A DNA stretch of 64,000 nt from Arthrobacter mangrovi (lineage in GTDB: Bacteria > Actinomycetota > Actinomycetes > Actinomycetales > Micrococcaceae). The stretch spans positions 1-64,000 of the forward strand of contig NZ_BRVS01000028.1 of the NCBI RefSeq assembly GCF_026011795.1, in the 5' to 3' direction. The notes under the pieces were generated by a model. That model saw only the letters and a program-made list of their open reading frames with translations, did no database searches and was not told the DNA's origin. Positions within the stretch are counted from its first letter, which is position 1, and the number at the start of each line of letters is the position of its first letter. Shown here in pieces: positions 1-10,047 of the stretch. A program made the translations under genes and the position numbers.

Positions 1-1
1 C

Positions 2-511
2 CAGGCCCTCGCGGAGCTGGCCGACGAAGGACTCGTGGAAACACTGCCGGATGGGTCCCGGCATATCGCCGTCGTCGATGAACTGCATGCCATCCAGCTG
101 CTCGATGTCCTCGAGGTGGTGCTCGTGGCCGTCTTCGAACGGGCCGCACCGAGGATCGGCAGTAGCGGCATCGCCGCGATGGAGGCCCGCGCCGTGGAAC
201 TGGAGGCCGCGCTCGATAGCGGGGACCTGCCGGGCTCCCGCGAGAGCCTGCTGGACCTCATCCGCATCATCGTCGAAGCCGCCGACCATGATGAGCTGCG
301 CGCGGTGAACGAGCACGTCCTGGAGCGATCACTGGGGCGGCTCTATCTGTACCCGCGCTCGGAGTTCTATTTCCTCTGGAGCGACGGCTGGAAGGAGTCG
401 GTGGCGCTGCTGAAAGCGGATGAGCCGGACGCGGCGGTGCAGCGGCTGCGGCGCATGTTCTGGGTCCTGACCGAGGAGCTGCGCGGCAGCGGCTCACCCG
501 CGGAAGCCTAG
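2..511 (+). CDS. GntR-family regulator with FCD domain, 5' end outside window
   Basis: The reading frame is open from the first bases, so the gene begins before the window. The first visible residues (QALAELADEGLVE) look like the end of a GntR winged helix, where the recognition wing follows a REAL..L..EGLV-type stretch. The remaining roughly 150 residues are mostly helical, with spaced Glu, His and Arg, as in the FCD effector domain that binds small carboxylates or metals in FadR-type regulators. It converges on the MFS gene at 531, with only about 20 bases between the two stops. The target and ligand cannot be read from the visible part. The family call is fairly secure from the junction sequence, but the DNA-binding half is unseen. 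Confidence 0.7.
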   Translation, partial: QALAELADEGLVETLPDGSRHIAVVDELHAIQLLDVLEVVLVAVFERAAPRIGSSGIAAMEARAVELEAALDSGDLPGSRESLLDLIRIIVEAADHDELRAVNEHVLERSLGRLYLYPRSEFYFLWSDGWKESVALLKADEPDAAVQRLRRMFWVLTEELRGSGSPAEA

Positions 512-530
512 GCGGACCCGGACAGCAGGT

Positions 531-2516
531 TCAAAGGAGGGTTTCCCGGGCGGCGCCGACCAGGTCGAAGCTGGCCACCTCCGATTCAGCCCTGAGCACG
601 AGCGTGCGGGACTGCGTGCGCTGCGTATCGGGCTCCACCACCGTCATCACGTAGCGGCCCGCGGGCGGCAGCCGCAGCTCGTACCTGCCCGCATCGTCGG
701 TGCGGGTCGAGGCGATGTATTCTCCGGAATGCGCGCTCAGCGCGACCAGGGCTCCTGGCAGGGCGGCACCGCCGCGCAGTACCCAGCCGGTGATGGTGAG
801 CCGCTGGGTCAGCCTGATCCGTTCGCCGCGTTCCGTCCCCGTGAAACGGACGACTTTCGACGTCGGGGCCCAGCCGTCGGCATTGGCCACCACCAGGTAT
901 TCCCCGGGGCCGGGGAGCGCGAGGGAGAATTCGCCGTCGTTGTTGGCCCGGCTCCAGTCCACGGGCTCCCCGGACGTCTTCATCACGGTGACCACCGCGT
1001 GGGCGATGGGTTGGCCGTCGGGGCGCTGCGTCGTCCCGCCGACCACCGTCTCGGCGCTCTCGCCCGCCTGCGTCACCGCCGCAGCCGTTTCCGCGGGCGC
1101 GCCGGCCCGCACCGGTTCCGCAACGGCGCGCGGGACGAACCAGACCACTGCACAGGACGCGAGGGAGGCCAGCGCCGCCAGCCAGAACACGTCCTGGAAC
1201 GCGGCCATGGAGGGGTAGACCGTGCCGCCGACGGTCACCGTCACACCCGCCAGGATGGCGGCGACGGCGGCGCTCGAGGACGAGGTGCCGATGGCCCGCA
1301 GCAACGCGTTGAGGCCGTTTGCGGAGGCGGTCTCCGTGATCGGGACGTTGGCCATGATCAGGCTGGGCATCGCGGCGTAGGCCACGGCCGAACCGATGCT
1401 CACGATCGTCGAACCAATGATGACCGCGCTGATGGAATCGCTGAAGAACACGCGGCCGATGTAAGCGGCGGCCATGATGGCCGAACCGGCGATCAGCGTG
1501 GCCCTTCCACCGTAGCGGTTGATCAGGGCACCGGAGACAGGGGAGAAGACCACCATCGCGAGCCCGGACGGAATCATGGCCAGCCCCGCGACCACCGGAT
1601 CCAGCCCGAAGCCGTATCCGGAGGCGGCCGGCAGCTGGAGCTGCTGGGTGCTCAGCAGCATGTTGGCGAAGAGCGCGAAGCCGACCATGATGGAGCCGAT
1701 GTTGGTCAGCAGCACCGGGCGCCGCGCGGAGGTGCGCAGGTCGACCAGCGGCTGGCTGACCTTCAACGAGTATGGAATCCAGAGCGCCAGCCCCACGGCG
1801 GTGACGACGAAGAGCAGGATCGTCGGCTCGCTGCCCCAGCCCCAGCTGCCGCCTTTCGAGATGGCCAGCAGCAGGGCGGTCAGGATCACCGAGAGCATCA
1901 CGGCACCGAGGAAGTCGAAGCGGCCGCGCGTCATGACATCCGATTCGGAGACGACGGCGAACACCGCCACCAGGATCGCCACGCCGACGGCGGCGGAGAG
2001 CCAGAAGACGGATTCCCACCCGGCCTGCTGGTACAGGATCCCGCCGAGCGGCAGTCCGAGTGCGCCGCCGATGCCCAGGGTCGCGCTCATCAGGGCGATG
2101 GCCGAGCTGACTTTTTCGCGCGGGAGCTCGTCCCGCATGATGCTGATGCCGACCGGGATCAGCGCGGACGAAAATCCCTGCAGGGAGCGGCCGGCCACGA
2201 TAGTGGCGAAGTTCCCGCCGAGGGCGGCGACGATGGAACCTGCCGTCATCAGCACGATGCAGACGAGCATCATGCGCCGCTTGCCGAACATGTCCGCCAG
2301 CCGCGCCACGATCGGGGTGGCGACGGCGGATGTCAGCAGCGTGGCCGTGACCAGCCAGGAAGCGTCGTCCGCGGTGACACCGAGCAGTTGCTGGAACGCC
2401 GGCAGGAGCGGGACCACCATGGTCTGCTGCAGCGACACCGTCGTGCCGGCGAGGCACAGGACGGTGATGACGGCCCAGATAGGCATGCGCTTGCGCGCGG
2501 CGGCAGACTCAGGCAT
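531..2516 (-). CDS. MFS drug-exporter-like transporter fused to two C-terminal carboxypeptidase-regulatory-like domains
   Basis: The protein has 661 residues. Residues 1 to about 460 form a DHA2-type major facilitator with about 14 hydrophobic segments and the family loop motif near residues 70-80 (ARLADMFGKRR), so it probably exports a drug or metabolite by proton antiport. After residue about 480 comes an Ala-rich linker and then two beta-sandwich modules of about 85 residues each. Each has the G-x-P-x-x-x-A-x-V, DDAGRYEL and GRYVMTV signatures of CarboxypepD_reg-like domains. Exporters of this family usually end soon after the last helix, so the tail is an added domain. It would face the cytoplasm or the cell exterior depending on the number of helices. 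The start ATG at 2516 is shared with the divergent protease promoter region. Confidence 0.85.
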   Translation of the reverse strand: MPESAAARKRMPIWAVITVLCLAGTTVSLQQTMVVPLLPAFQQLLGVTADDASWLVTATLLTSAVATPIVARLADMFGKRRMMLVCIVLMTAGSIVAALGGNFATIVAGRSLQGFSSALIPVGISIMRDELPREKVSSAIALMSATLGIGGALGLPLGGILYQQAGWESVFWLSAAVGVAILVAVFAVVSESDVMTRGRFDFLGAVMLSVILTALLLAISKGGSWGWGSEPTILLFVVTAVGLALWIPYSLKVSQPLVDLRTSARRPVLLTNIGSIMVGFALFANMLLSTQQLQLPAASGYGFGLDPVVAGLAMIPSGLAMVVFSPVSGALINRYGGRATLIAGSAIMAAAYIGRVFFSDSISAVIIGSTIVSIGSAVAYAAMPSLIMANVPITETASANGLNALLRAIGTSSSSAAVAAILAGVTVTVGGTVYPSMAAFQDVFWLAALASLASCAVVWFVPRAVAEPVRAGAPAETAAAVTQAGESAETVVGGTTQRPDGQPIAHAVVTVMKTSGEPVDWSRANNDGEFSLALPGPGEYLVVANADGWAPTSKVVRFTGTERGERIRLTQRLTITGWVLRGGAALPGALVALSAHSGEYIASTRTDDAGRYELRLPPAGRYVMTVVEPDTQRTQSRTLVLRAESEVASFDLVGAARETLL

Positions 2517-2628
2517 GCCACAAGAGTATCGGCCGGTGGTGTCCGAACGGGGGCCGGAACAGCCCTTGGCGGTGGAGCAAAATGCCGGACCCGAAGCCTA
2601 CGCTGAGGGTAGACGCAAGGAGGTCTGC

Positions 2629-3684
2629 ATGTACTGCTCGTTCGTCCCGCCTTATCTGCTCCGCCGCCTGTCCCTGCTGGAAGATGCGCCCGTCGCGGAG
2701 GCGGCGCAGCGTGCGCTTGGCAGGGATGCGCTCATCCGGCGGCGCCGGAACGCGGTCTGTGCCCGGATAGGGGAGCACCCGGGCATCCTGCCGCCGGCCG
2801 GACCGGGCGGCGAGGGCCTGCACCCGACGCGGCGGATCAGCGACGCGCAGCACCAGGAACGGCTGCCCGGCGTCCGTGTCCGCACCGAGGGCGAGGCCGA
2901 AGTGCAGGACCCCGCCGTCAACGAGGCTTACGACGGGCTGGGCTATACGTTCGACCTCTACGCTCAGGCGTACGGGCGCAATTCGCTGGACGGTGCCGGC
3001 GAGATCCTGCGTGCCACCGTCCACTACGGCGAGGATTACGACAACGCCTTCTGGAACGGGACCAGGATGGTGTTCGGCGACGGCGACGGCAAGGTCTTCC
3101 AGCGCTTCACCAAGTCGCTGTCCGTGGTCGGGCACGAACTGACGCACGGGGTGATGCAGCATACGGCCAACCTCGTGTACCAGGGCCAGCCCGGGGCGTT
3201 GAACGAATCGGTTTCGGATGTCTTCGCGGCGCTGGTCGAACAGCACCGGTTCGGACAGACCGCGGAGGAGGCGAGCTGGCTGATCGGCGCGGGCCTTTTC
3301 ACGGACCAGGTGAACGGCAGCGCCCTGCGGTCCATGAAGGCGCCGGGCACCGCGTACGACGACGACGTCATTGGCAAGGATCCGCAGCCGGCCACCATGG
3401 CGGGCTACGTGGACACCCGCGGTGACAACGGCGGCGTGCACCTGAACTCGGGCATCCCCAACCACGCCTTCTACCGGCTGGCGGTCCTGTTGGGCGGCAA
3501 TGCGTGGGAGCGCGCGGGGCAGATCTGGTACGACACGATCACCGGAACCCGGCTCGGCCGCGAGAGCGGCTTCGCCGCCTTCGCTGAAGCTACTGCGGCC
3601 GCCGCGGAAAGCCGCTACGGTAAGGACTCAGAAGAACTCAAGGCCGTCACGGCAGCCTGGACAGAGGTGGGCGTACTGGAATGA
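2629..3684 (+). CDS. Protealysin-type M4 family neutral metalloprotease
   Basis: The protein has 351 residues. Zinc-binding HELTH lies at residues 169-173, the downstream Glu ligand is in NESVSDVF (about 193), and the active-site His is in the GGVHLNSGIPNHAFY region (about residue 280); these define the thermolysin family. The first 50 residues are a short propeptide containing PPYLLRRL, as in protealysin, rather than the long FTP/PepSY propeptide of secreted thermolysins. No signal peptide is visible, so the enzyme is probably made in the cytoplasm. The ATG was chosen because AAGGAGG lies at 2617-2623. The stop overlaps the next start (ATGA at 3681-3684), so the protease and the following inhibitor-like protein are translationally coupled. 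Confidence 0.93.
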   Translation: MYCSFVPPYLLRRLSLLEDAPVAEAAQRALGRDALIRRRRNAVCARIGEHPGILPPAGPGGEGLHPTRRISDAQHQERLPGVRVRTEGEAEVQDPAVNEAYDGLGYTFDLYAQAYGRNSLDGAGEILRATVHYGEDYDNAFWNGTRMVFGDGDGKVFQRFTKSLSVVGHELTHGVMQHTANLVYQGQPGALNESVSDVFAALVEQHRFGQTAEEASWLIGAGLFTDQVNGSALRSMKAPGTAYDDDVIGKDPQPATMAGYVDTRGDNGGVHLNSGIPNHAFYRLAVLLGGNAWERAGQIWYDTITGTRLGRESGFAAFAEATAAAAESRYGKDSEELKAVTAAWTEVGVLE

Positions 3685-4160
3685 GGATCGACGTCAGGCG
3701 CACCGGCGGGTTCGCCGGACTGACCACGCAGTGGGCCGTGGACGTCGCCCAGCCGGAGCTGGGCGACGTCTGGATGCCGCTGATCGATTCATGCCCGTGG
3801 GATGACGTGCCGGACGACGCCAACGAACCCGACCGCTATGTCTACTCCATCAGCGCGGGGGAGCGCGAGGTGACGCTGCCGGAACACCATCTGACCGGCC
3901 CGTGGCGCGCTTTGGTGGACAGGACCAGGGACGCGGCCCGCACCGGGGGCCTGGGCGAAGCGGGGGCCCTCGGCGAAACAGCCGGGGGGTTCGAAGCCGC
4001 CGGGTCGGGACCGCAACCTCCCGTGGGCCGGGACGATGACGTCGACGATGACGTCCTGGAACCGGACCGGCCGGTGACGGACCCGTCCCGATGGGCCACC
4101 GAGCCTGGCCAGAGGCTGTTCCCGCCGCCGGCGGACGGCCCCGTCGAAGACGGCCGCTAG
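3681..4160 (+). CDS. Emfourin-like M4-protease inhibitor with acidic low-complexity tail
   Basis: The first 80 or so residues (MRIDVRRTGGFAGLTTQ, then a Trp/Asp-rich stretch and a YSISAGEREVTLPEHHL region) match the shape of emfourin, the small proteinaceous inhibitor encoded beside protealysin in Serratia; the GGFAG motif is the best marker. The start overlaps the protease stop by 4 bases, which is the known operon arrangement. Residues about 85-159 form a Gly/Pro-rich, Asp-rich extension (including RDDDVDDDVLEPD) without visible fold, which is longer than the roughly 110-residue family norm. Role inferred: blocking or delaying the neighbouring protease inside the cell. The family assignment rests on motif and context, not on an alignment. 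Confidence 0.75.
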   Translation: MRIDVRRTGGFAGLTTQWAVDVAQPELGDVWMPLIDSCPWDDVPDDANEPDRYVYSISAGEREVTLPEHHLTGPWRALVDRTRDAARTGGLGEAGALGETAGGFEAAGSGPQPPVGRDDDVDDDVLEPDRPVTDPSRWATEPGQRLFPPPADGPVEDGR

Positions 4161-4197
4161 GGGCCGCGGCTCCCCGGCGTCGTCGTACGCTAGCTCC

Positions 4198-4713
4198 ATG
4201 AAACTCAACGACCTGCTGATCGACGCGTACGGCCGCGCCCGGGAACGCGTCCACGACATCCTCGAAGGGCTGGAGCCGGAGCAGCTCGCGGTGCGGCCGG
4301 GCGGGGGAGGCAACTCCATCGGCTGGCTCATCTGGCACCTCTCCCGCGTGCAGGACGACCACATCGCCGACGTCGCCGGGACGGGGCAGCAGTGGACCGA
4401 GGGCGGGTGGGCTGCGAAGATCGGCCTGCCGCTGGAGACCGGGGACACCGGTTTTGGCCACAGCTCGGGGCAGGTCGACAAGGTGCGCGTCGCCTCGCCC
4501 GCGCTGCTCAGGGAGTACTTCGACGAGGTCCACGCCGCCACCGTGGACTACCTGCGCGGACTGGCCGAGGATGACCTGGACCGAGTTGTGGATACGCGCT
4601 GGAACCCGCATGTGACGCTCGGTGTCCGGCTGGTGAGCGTCCTCGATGACTGCCTGGAACATTGCGGCCAGGCGGCCTATGTGAAGGGCATGATCGGGCG
4701 CGGGGAAGCCTGA
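4198..4713 (+). CDS. DinB-like protein (DUF664, mycothiol-transferase type)
   Basis: The protein has 171 residues in a four-helix-bundle pattern. WLIWHLSRVQDDH near residues 44-56 and the late EHCGQAAYVKGM stretch place metal-binding His residues as in DUF664/DinB proteins, several of which are metal-dependent thiol transferases using mycothiol or bacillithiol. Actinobacteria make mycothiol, so a mycothiol-dependent detoxification step is the likely role; the substrate is unknown. A TACGCT box ends about 6 bases before the ATG, so the mRNA is probably leaderless. A palindrome (4757-4772) lies shortly downstream. Confidence 0.8.
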   Translation: MKLNDLLIDAYGRARERVHDILEGLEPEQLAVRPGGGGNSIGWLIWHLSRVQDDHIADVAGTGQQWTEGGWAAKIGLPLETGDTGFGHSSGQVDKVRVASPALLREYFDEVHAATVDYLRGLAEDDLDRVVDTRWNPHVTLGVRLVSVLDDCLEHCGQAAYVKGMIGRGEA

Positions 4714-4756
4714 TTCCGCGGCTGGTTTCAGATGCCGGTCGCCGCGCCCCGCCGGA

Positions 4757-4772
4757 CCGACCGAACGGTCGG
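4757..4772. promoter_or_regulatory. Perfect palindrome, candidate operator upstream of the cycA promoter
   Basis: CCGACCG-AA-CGGTCGG is a perfect 7-base inverted repeat with a 2-base centre. It ends 12 bases before the -35 box at 4785. The ACCGACCG/CGGTCGG type is common for TetR-family operators, but no TetR gene is nearby. It could also be part of the end of the DinB transcript. Confidence 0.35.
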
Positions 4773-4784
4773 CCCGAAAACGGG

Positions 4785-4814
4785 TTGCGCTGCACGGCCG
4801 AAAACCGCTAAGGT
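4785..4814 (+). promoter_or_regulatory. Promoter of the cycA riboswitch leader
   Basis: A -35 TTGCGC at 4785-4790 and a -10 TAAGGT at 4809-4814 are separated by 18 bases. The riboswitch begins about 30 bases downstream. The gcvP leader has the same 18-base spacing (TTGTGG/TACGAT at 6840-6869). Confidence 0.6.
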
Positions 4815-4846
4815 GTGAGTCGCGTCACTCGTGGCGCACCAGCTTG

Positions 4847-5050
4847 TGATCTGCGGCGGGAGAGTCCTGCCACGTGCAGGCGCCGAAGGAGCAAACCCTC
4901 CCCGGGAATCTCTCAGGCCCATGTACCGCCGCGGCGAGGCACCTCTGGAAAGCAGCCGCGCATCAGCGCGGCTCACCGTCGGGGCAAGGGCGCATGCAGC
5001 AATGCAGCACCCCGAATCTCTCAGGTTCCATACAGAGTGGGGAGGAACCC
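4847..5050 (+). ncRNA. Tandem glycine riboswitch upstream of cycA
   Basis: Two glycine aptamers lie in series. The first has GGCGGGAGAGTC, GGAGCAAACCCTCC, AATCTCTCAGGC and CTCTGGAAA. The second has GGGGCAAGGGCGC, AATCTCTCAGG and CAGAGTGGGGA. These are the conserved aptamer cores joined by a short linker. It is nearly the same as the copy at 6902-7103 in the conserved parts but differs in the variable stem loops. It is placed to make expression of the glycine carrier respond to glycine. Confidence 0.93.
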
Positions 5051-5096
5051 GAATCAACGTGGCGTGCCTGCGCCACCTGACGTGATGGAGTTCCAG

Positions 5097-5180
5097 ATGG
5101 CGATCCCGAGCGAGAGCGCCAAATCCCCCCAACCAGGGCGCAGCTGCGCCTACCCCCTCCATCCGGCCCTGGCCCCCTGA
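5097..5180 (+). CDS. Possible 27-codon leader ORF between the glycine riboswitch and cycA
   Basis: After the riboswitch, the sequence GGAGTTCC-AG-ATG mirrors GGAGTTCC-TTC-ATG in front of gcvP, as though the whole leader including ribosome site and start had been copied. The ATG at 5097 opens a 27-residue frame (MAIPSESAKSPQPGRS..., Pro-rich) ending in TGA at 5180; an in-frame ATG also occurs at 5085. The frame runs through a GC-rich segment with a palindrome at 5137-5150 and a CCAGGGC...GCCCTGG stem (5133-5172). It may be a regulatory uORF, a relic of a duplicated gcvP start, or untranslated. No protein function is proposed. Confidence 0.4.
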   Translation: MAIPSESAKSPQPGRSCAYPLHPALAP

Positions 5181-5297
5181 CTGGACCACTGCCGACCTCT
5201 ATTTCCGCGCGGACAAGGGCTGGGCTTTCGGCTGACATCCGGCTGCCCTGCATCGTGCCCAAGAGGAACGAAACCCTGTCAATTCAAGGAGCTGTAC

Positions 5298-6755
5298 GTG
5301 AAAACTGATGCCGTCTCGACTGGGAAGGCGCCCCACCTGGAGCGCCAGCTCAGCAACAGGCACATCCAGCTGATCGCCATCGGAGGTGCGATCGGTACCG
5401 GCCTGTTCATGGGTTCGGGCAAGACGATCTCCGCTGCGGGACCGTCCGTAATCTTCGTTTACATGATCATCGGCTTCATGCTGTTCTTCGTCATGCGGGC
5501 GATGGGCGAGCTGCTGCTGAGCAACCTCAATTACAAATCGTTCAGCGACTTCGCCGGCGACCTCCTCGGCCCGTGGGCCGGGTTCTTCACCGGCTGGACC
5601 TACTGGTTCTGCTGGGTGGTCACCGGCATCGCGGACGTTATCGCCATCGCCGGCTACGCCAATGAGCTGGTGCCGGGCATCCAGCTCTGGATCCCGGGCG
5701 TCTTCACCGTGGCCGTCCTGCTGATGCTGAACCTTGCCACCGTCAAGGCCTTCGGCGAGACCGAGTTCTGGTTCGCCCTGATCAAGATCGTCGCCATCGT
5801 GGCGCTGATCGTCACCGGCCTGGTCATGATCTTCACCGGTTTCGAGACCCCCGCCGGTACGGCCTCCTTCAGCAACCTGTGGAGCCACGGCGGCTTCTTC
5901 CCGCAGGAATTCATGGGCTTCGTGGCCGGCTTCCAGATCGCGGTCTTCGCCTTCGTGGGCATCGAACTGGTGGGAACGACGGCGGCGGAAGCCAAGGATC
6001 CGGAGAAGAACCTCCCCAAGGCGATCAACTCCATCCCCGTCCGCGTGCTGCTCTTCTACGTCGGCGCCCTGATCATCCTCATGGCCGTCACCCCGTGGAC
6101 CGAGTTCCAGGCCGGACACAGCCCCTTCATCGGCATGTTCTCGCTGGCCGGACTCGGGATGGCCGCCACGATCGTCAACCTCGTGGTGCTGACCTCGGCG
6201 ATGTCCTCGGCCAACTCCGGCGTCTACTCGACCTCCCGCATGGTCTTCGGCCTCTCCCAGGAAGGCGACGCTCCGTCCGTCCTCGGCAAGCTCTCCTCGC
6301 GCAAGGTTCCGCAGAACGCCCTGTTCCTGTCCTGCGTCCTGCTGCTCTCCGGCGTCGTCCTCCTCTACGCCGGCGACAGCATTGGCGAGGCGTTCGGCAT
6401 GGTGACCACGGTGTCCGCGGTCTGCTTCATGTTCGTCTGGTCGATCATCCTGGCCAGCTACCTGGCCTTCCGGAAGCGACGTCCGCACCTGCACAACGAG
6501 TCCAAGTTCAAGATGCCCGGCGGCATCGCGATGGTCTGGGTGGTGTTCGCGTTCTTCGCCTTCGTCCTCTGGGCGTTGACCACGCAGCCGGACACCCTGA
6601 TGGCGCTGCTGGTGACCCCGGTCTGGTTCGTCGTCCTCGGCGTCGCCTGGGCGATCCTGCGCCGGAGCCCGGTCCACATGGCCCGCGCGGAGATGTTCCG
6701 GAACCAGCTGCGCGAGCACGAGGCGCGGCAGGAAAGCCCCGCAGACGTGCACTAA
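5298..6755 (+). CDS. cycA: Glycine/D-serine/D-alanine permease
   Basis: The 485-residue amino acid permease of the APC superfamily has 12 hydrophobic segments. The stretch LSNRHIQLIAIGGAIGTGL at the N-terminus and later blocks such as FGETEFWFALIKIVAIVALI and FAFVGIELVGTTAAEAKDPE agree almost residue for residue with E. coli CycA, an inner-membrane proton symporter for glycine, D-serine, D-alanine and D-cycloserine. GTG at 5298 follows CAAGGAGC. A tandem glycine riboswitch about 250 bases upstream supports glycine as a real substrate. It sits just ahead of the glycine cleavage operon in the same direction, so uptake and breakdown are paired. A long GC hairpin follows the stop. Confidence 0.93.
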   Translation: MKTDAVSTGKAPHLERQLSNRHIQLIAIGGAIGTGLFMGSGKTISAAGPSVIFVYMIIGFMLFFVMRAMGELLLSNLNYKSFSDFAGDLLGPWAGFFTGWTYWFCWVVTGIADVIAIAGYANELVPGIQLWIPGVFTVAVLLMLNLATVKAFGETEFWFALIKIVAIVALIVTGLVMIFTGFETPAGTASFSNLWSHGGFFPQEFMGFVAGFQIAVFAFVGIELVGTTAAEAKDPEKNLPKAINSIPVRVLLFYVGALIILMAVTPWTEFQAGHSPFIGMFSLAGLGMAATIVNLVVLTSAMSSANSGVYSTSRMVFGLSQEGDAPSVLGKLSSRKVPQNALFLSCVLLLSGVVLLYAGDSIGEAFGMVTTVSAVCFMFVWSIILASYLAFRKRRPHLHNESKFKMPGGIAMVWVVFAFFAFVLWALTTQPDTLMALLVTPVWFVVLGVAWAILRRSPVHMARAEMFRNQLREHEARQESPADVH

Positions 6756-6770
6756 CCAGCGCACGCAGGC

Positions 6771-6810
6771 CCCGCCGGGCCGCCGCGGACACCCCGCGGC
6801 GGCCGGCGGG
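6771..6810 (+). terminator. Strong GC hairpin after cycA
   Basis: CCCGCCGGGCCGCCGCGG pairs with CCCGCGGCGGCCGGCGGG around an ACAC loop, giving an 18-base stem that is almost perfect. There is no U-tract, as is common in actinobacteria. It separates cycA from the gcv promoter. Confidence 0.6.
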
Positions 6811-6839
6811 AACGGGGCCGTCACCGGGCGGAAGCCTTC

Positions 6840-6869
6840 TTGTGGAGGCCGGTCCGGAACGGTTACGAT
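6840..6869 (+). promoter_or_regulatory. Promoter of the gcvP riboswitch leader
   Basis: A -35 TTGTGG at 6840-6845 and a -10 TACGAT at 6864-6869 are separated by 18 bases, about 30 bases before the first aptamer. The geometry is the same as that of the cycA leader promoter. Confidence 0.55.
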
Positions 6870-6901
6870 GCTCACATCGACAATAACTGAATCATGCCTT
6901 C

Positions 6902-7103
6902 GACATGCGGCGGGAGAGTCCTGCTGGTACTAGTCAGCAGGCGCCGTAGGAGCAATACCTCCCCAGGAATCTCTCAGGCACCTGTACCGCCGCGGAGAGG
7001 CAACTCTGGAAAGCAGCCGGACACATGAAACCGGCTCACCGACGGTGCAAGCGGATTCGTTCCGCGGAATCTCTCAGGTCCAATACAGAGTGGGGAGGAA
7101 CCC
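6902..7103 (+). ncRNA. Tandem glycine riboswitch upstream of gcvP
   Basis: Two glycine aptamers, with GCGGCGGGAGAGTCC, GGAATCTCTCAGGC, CTCTGGAAAGCAGCC, then GGTGCAAG, GGAATCTCTCAGG and CAGAGTGGGGAGG. The gcvP ATG is only about 50 bases beyond the second aptamer, so the expression platform is short and probably involves the GGAG ribosome site. By the known biology of this class, glycine turns the downstream gcv genes on. Confidence 0.95.
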
Positions 7104-7152
7104 GATCCACATGGCGTGCCGAGCATGCCAGCCCAAATAACGGAGTTCCTTC

Positions 7153-10026
<2,874 letters not shown>

Positions 10027-10047
10027 CGAAAAGGTTCCGTAGAGACC

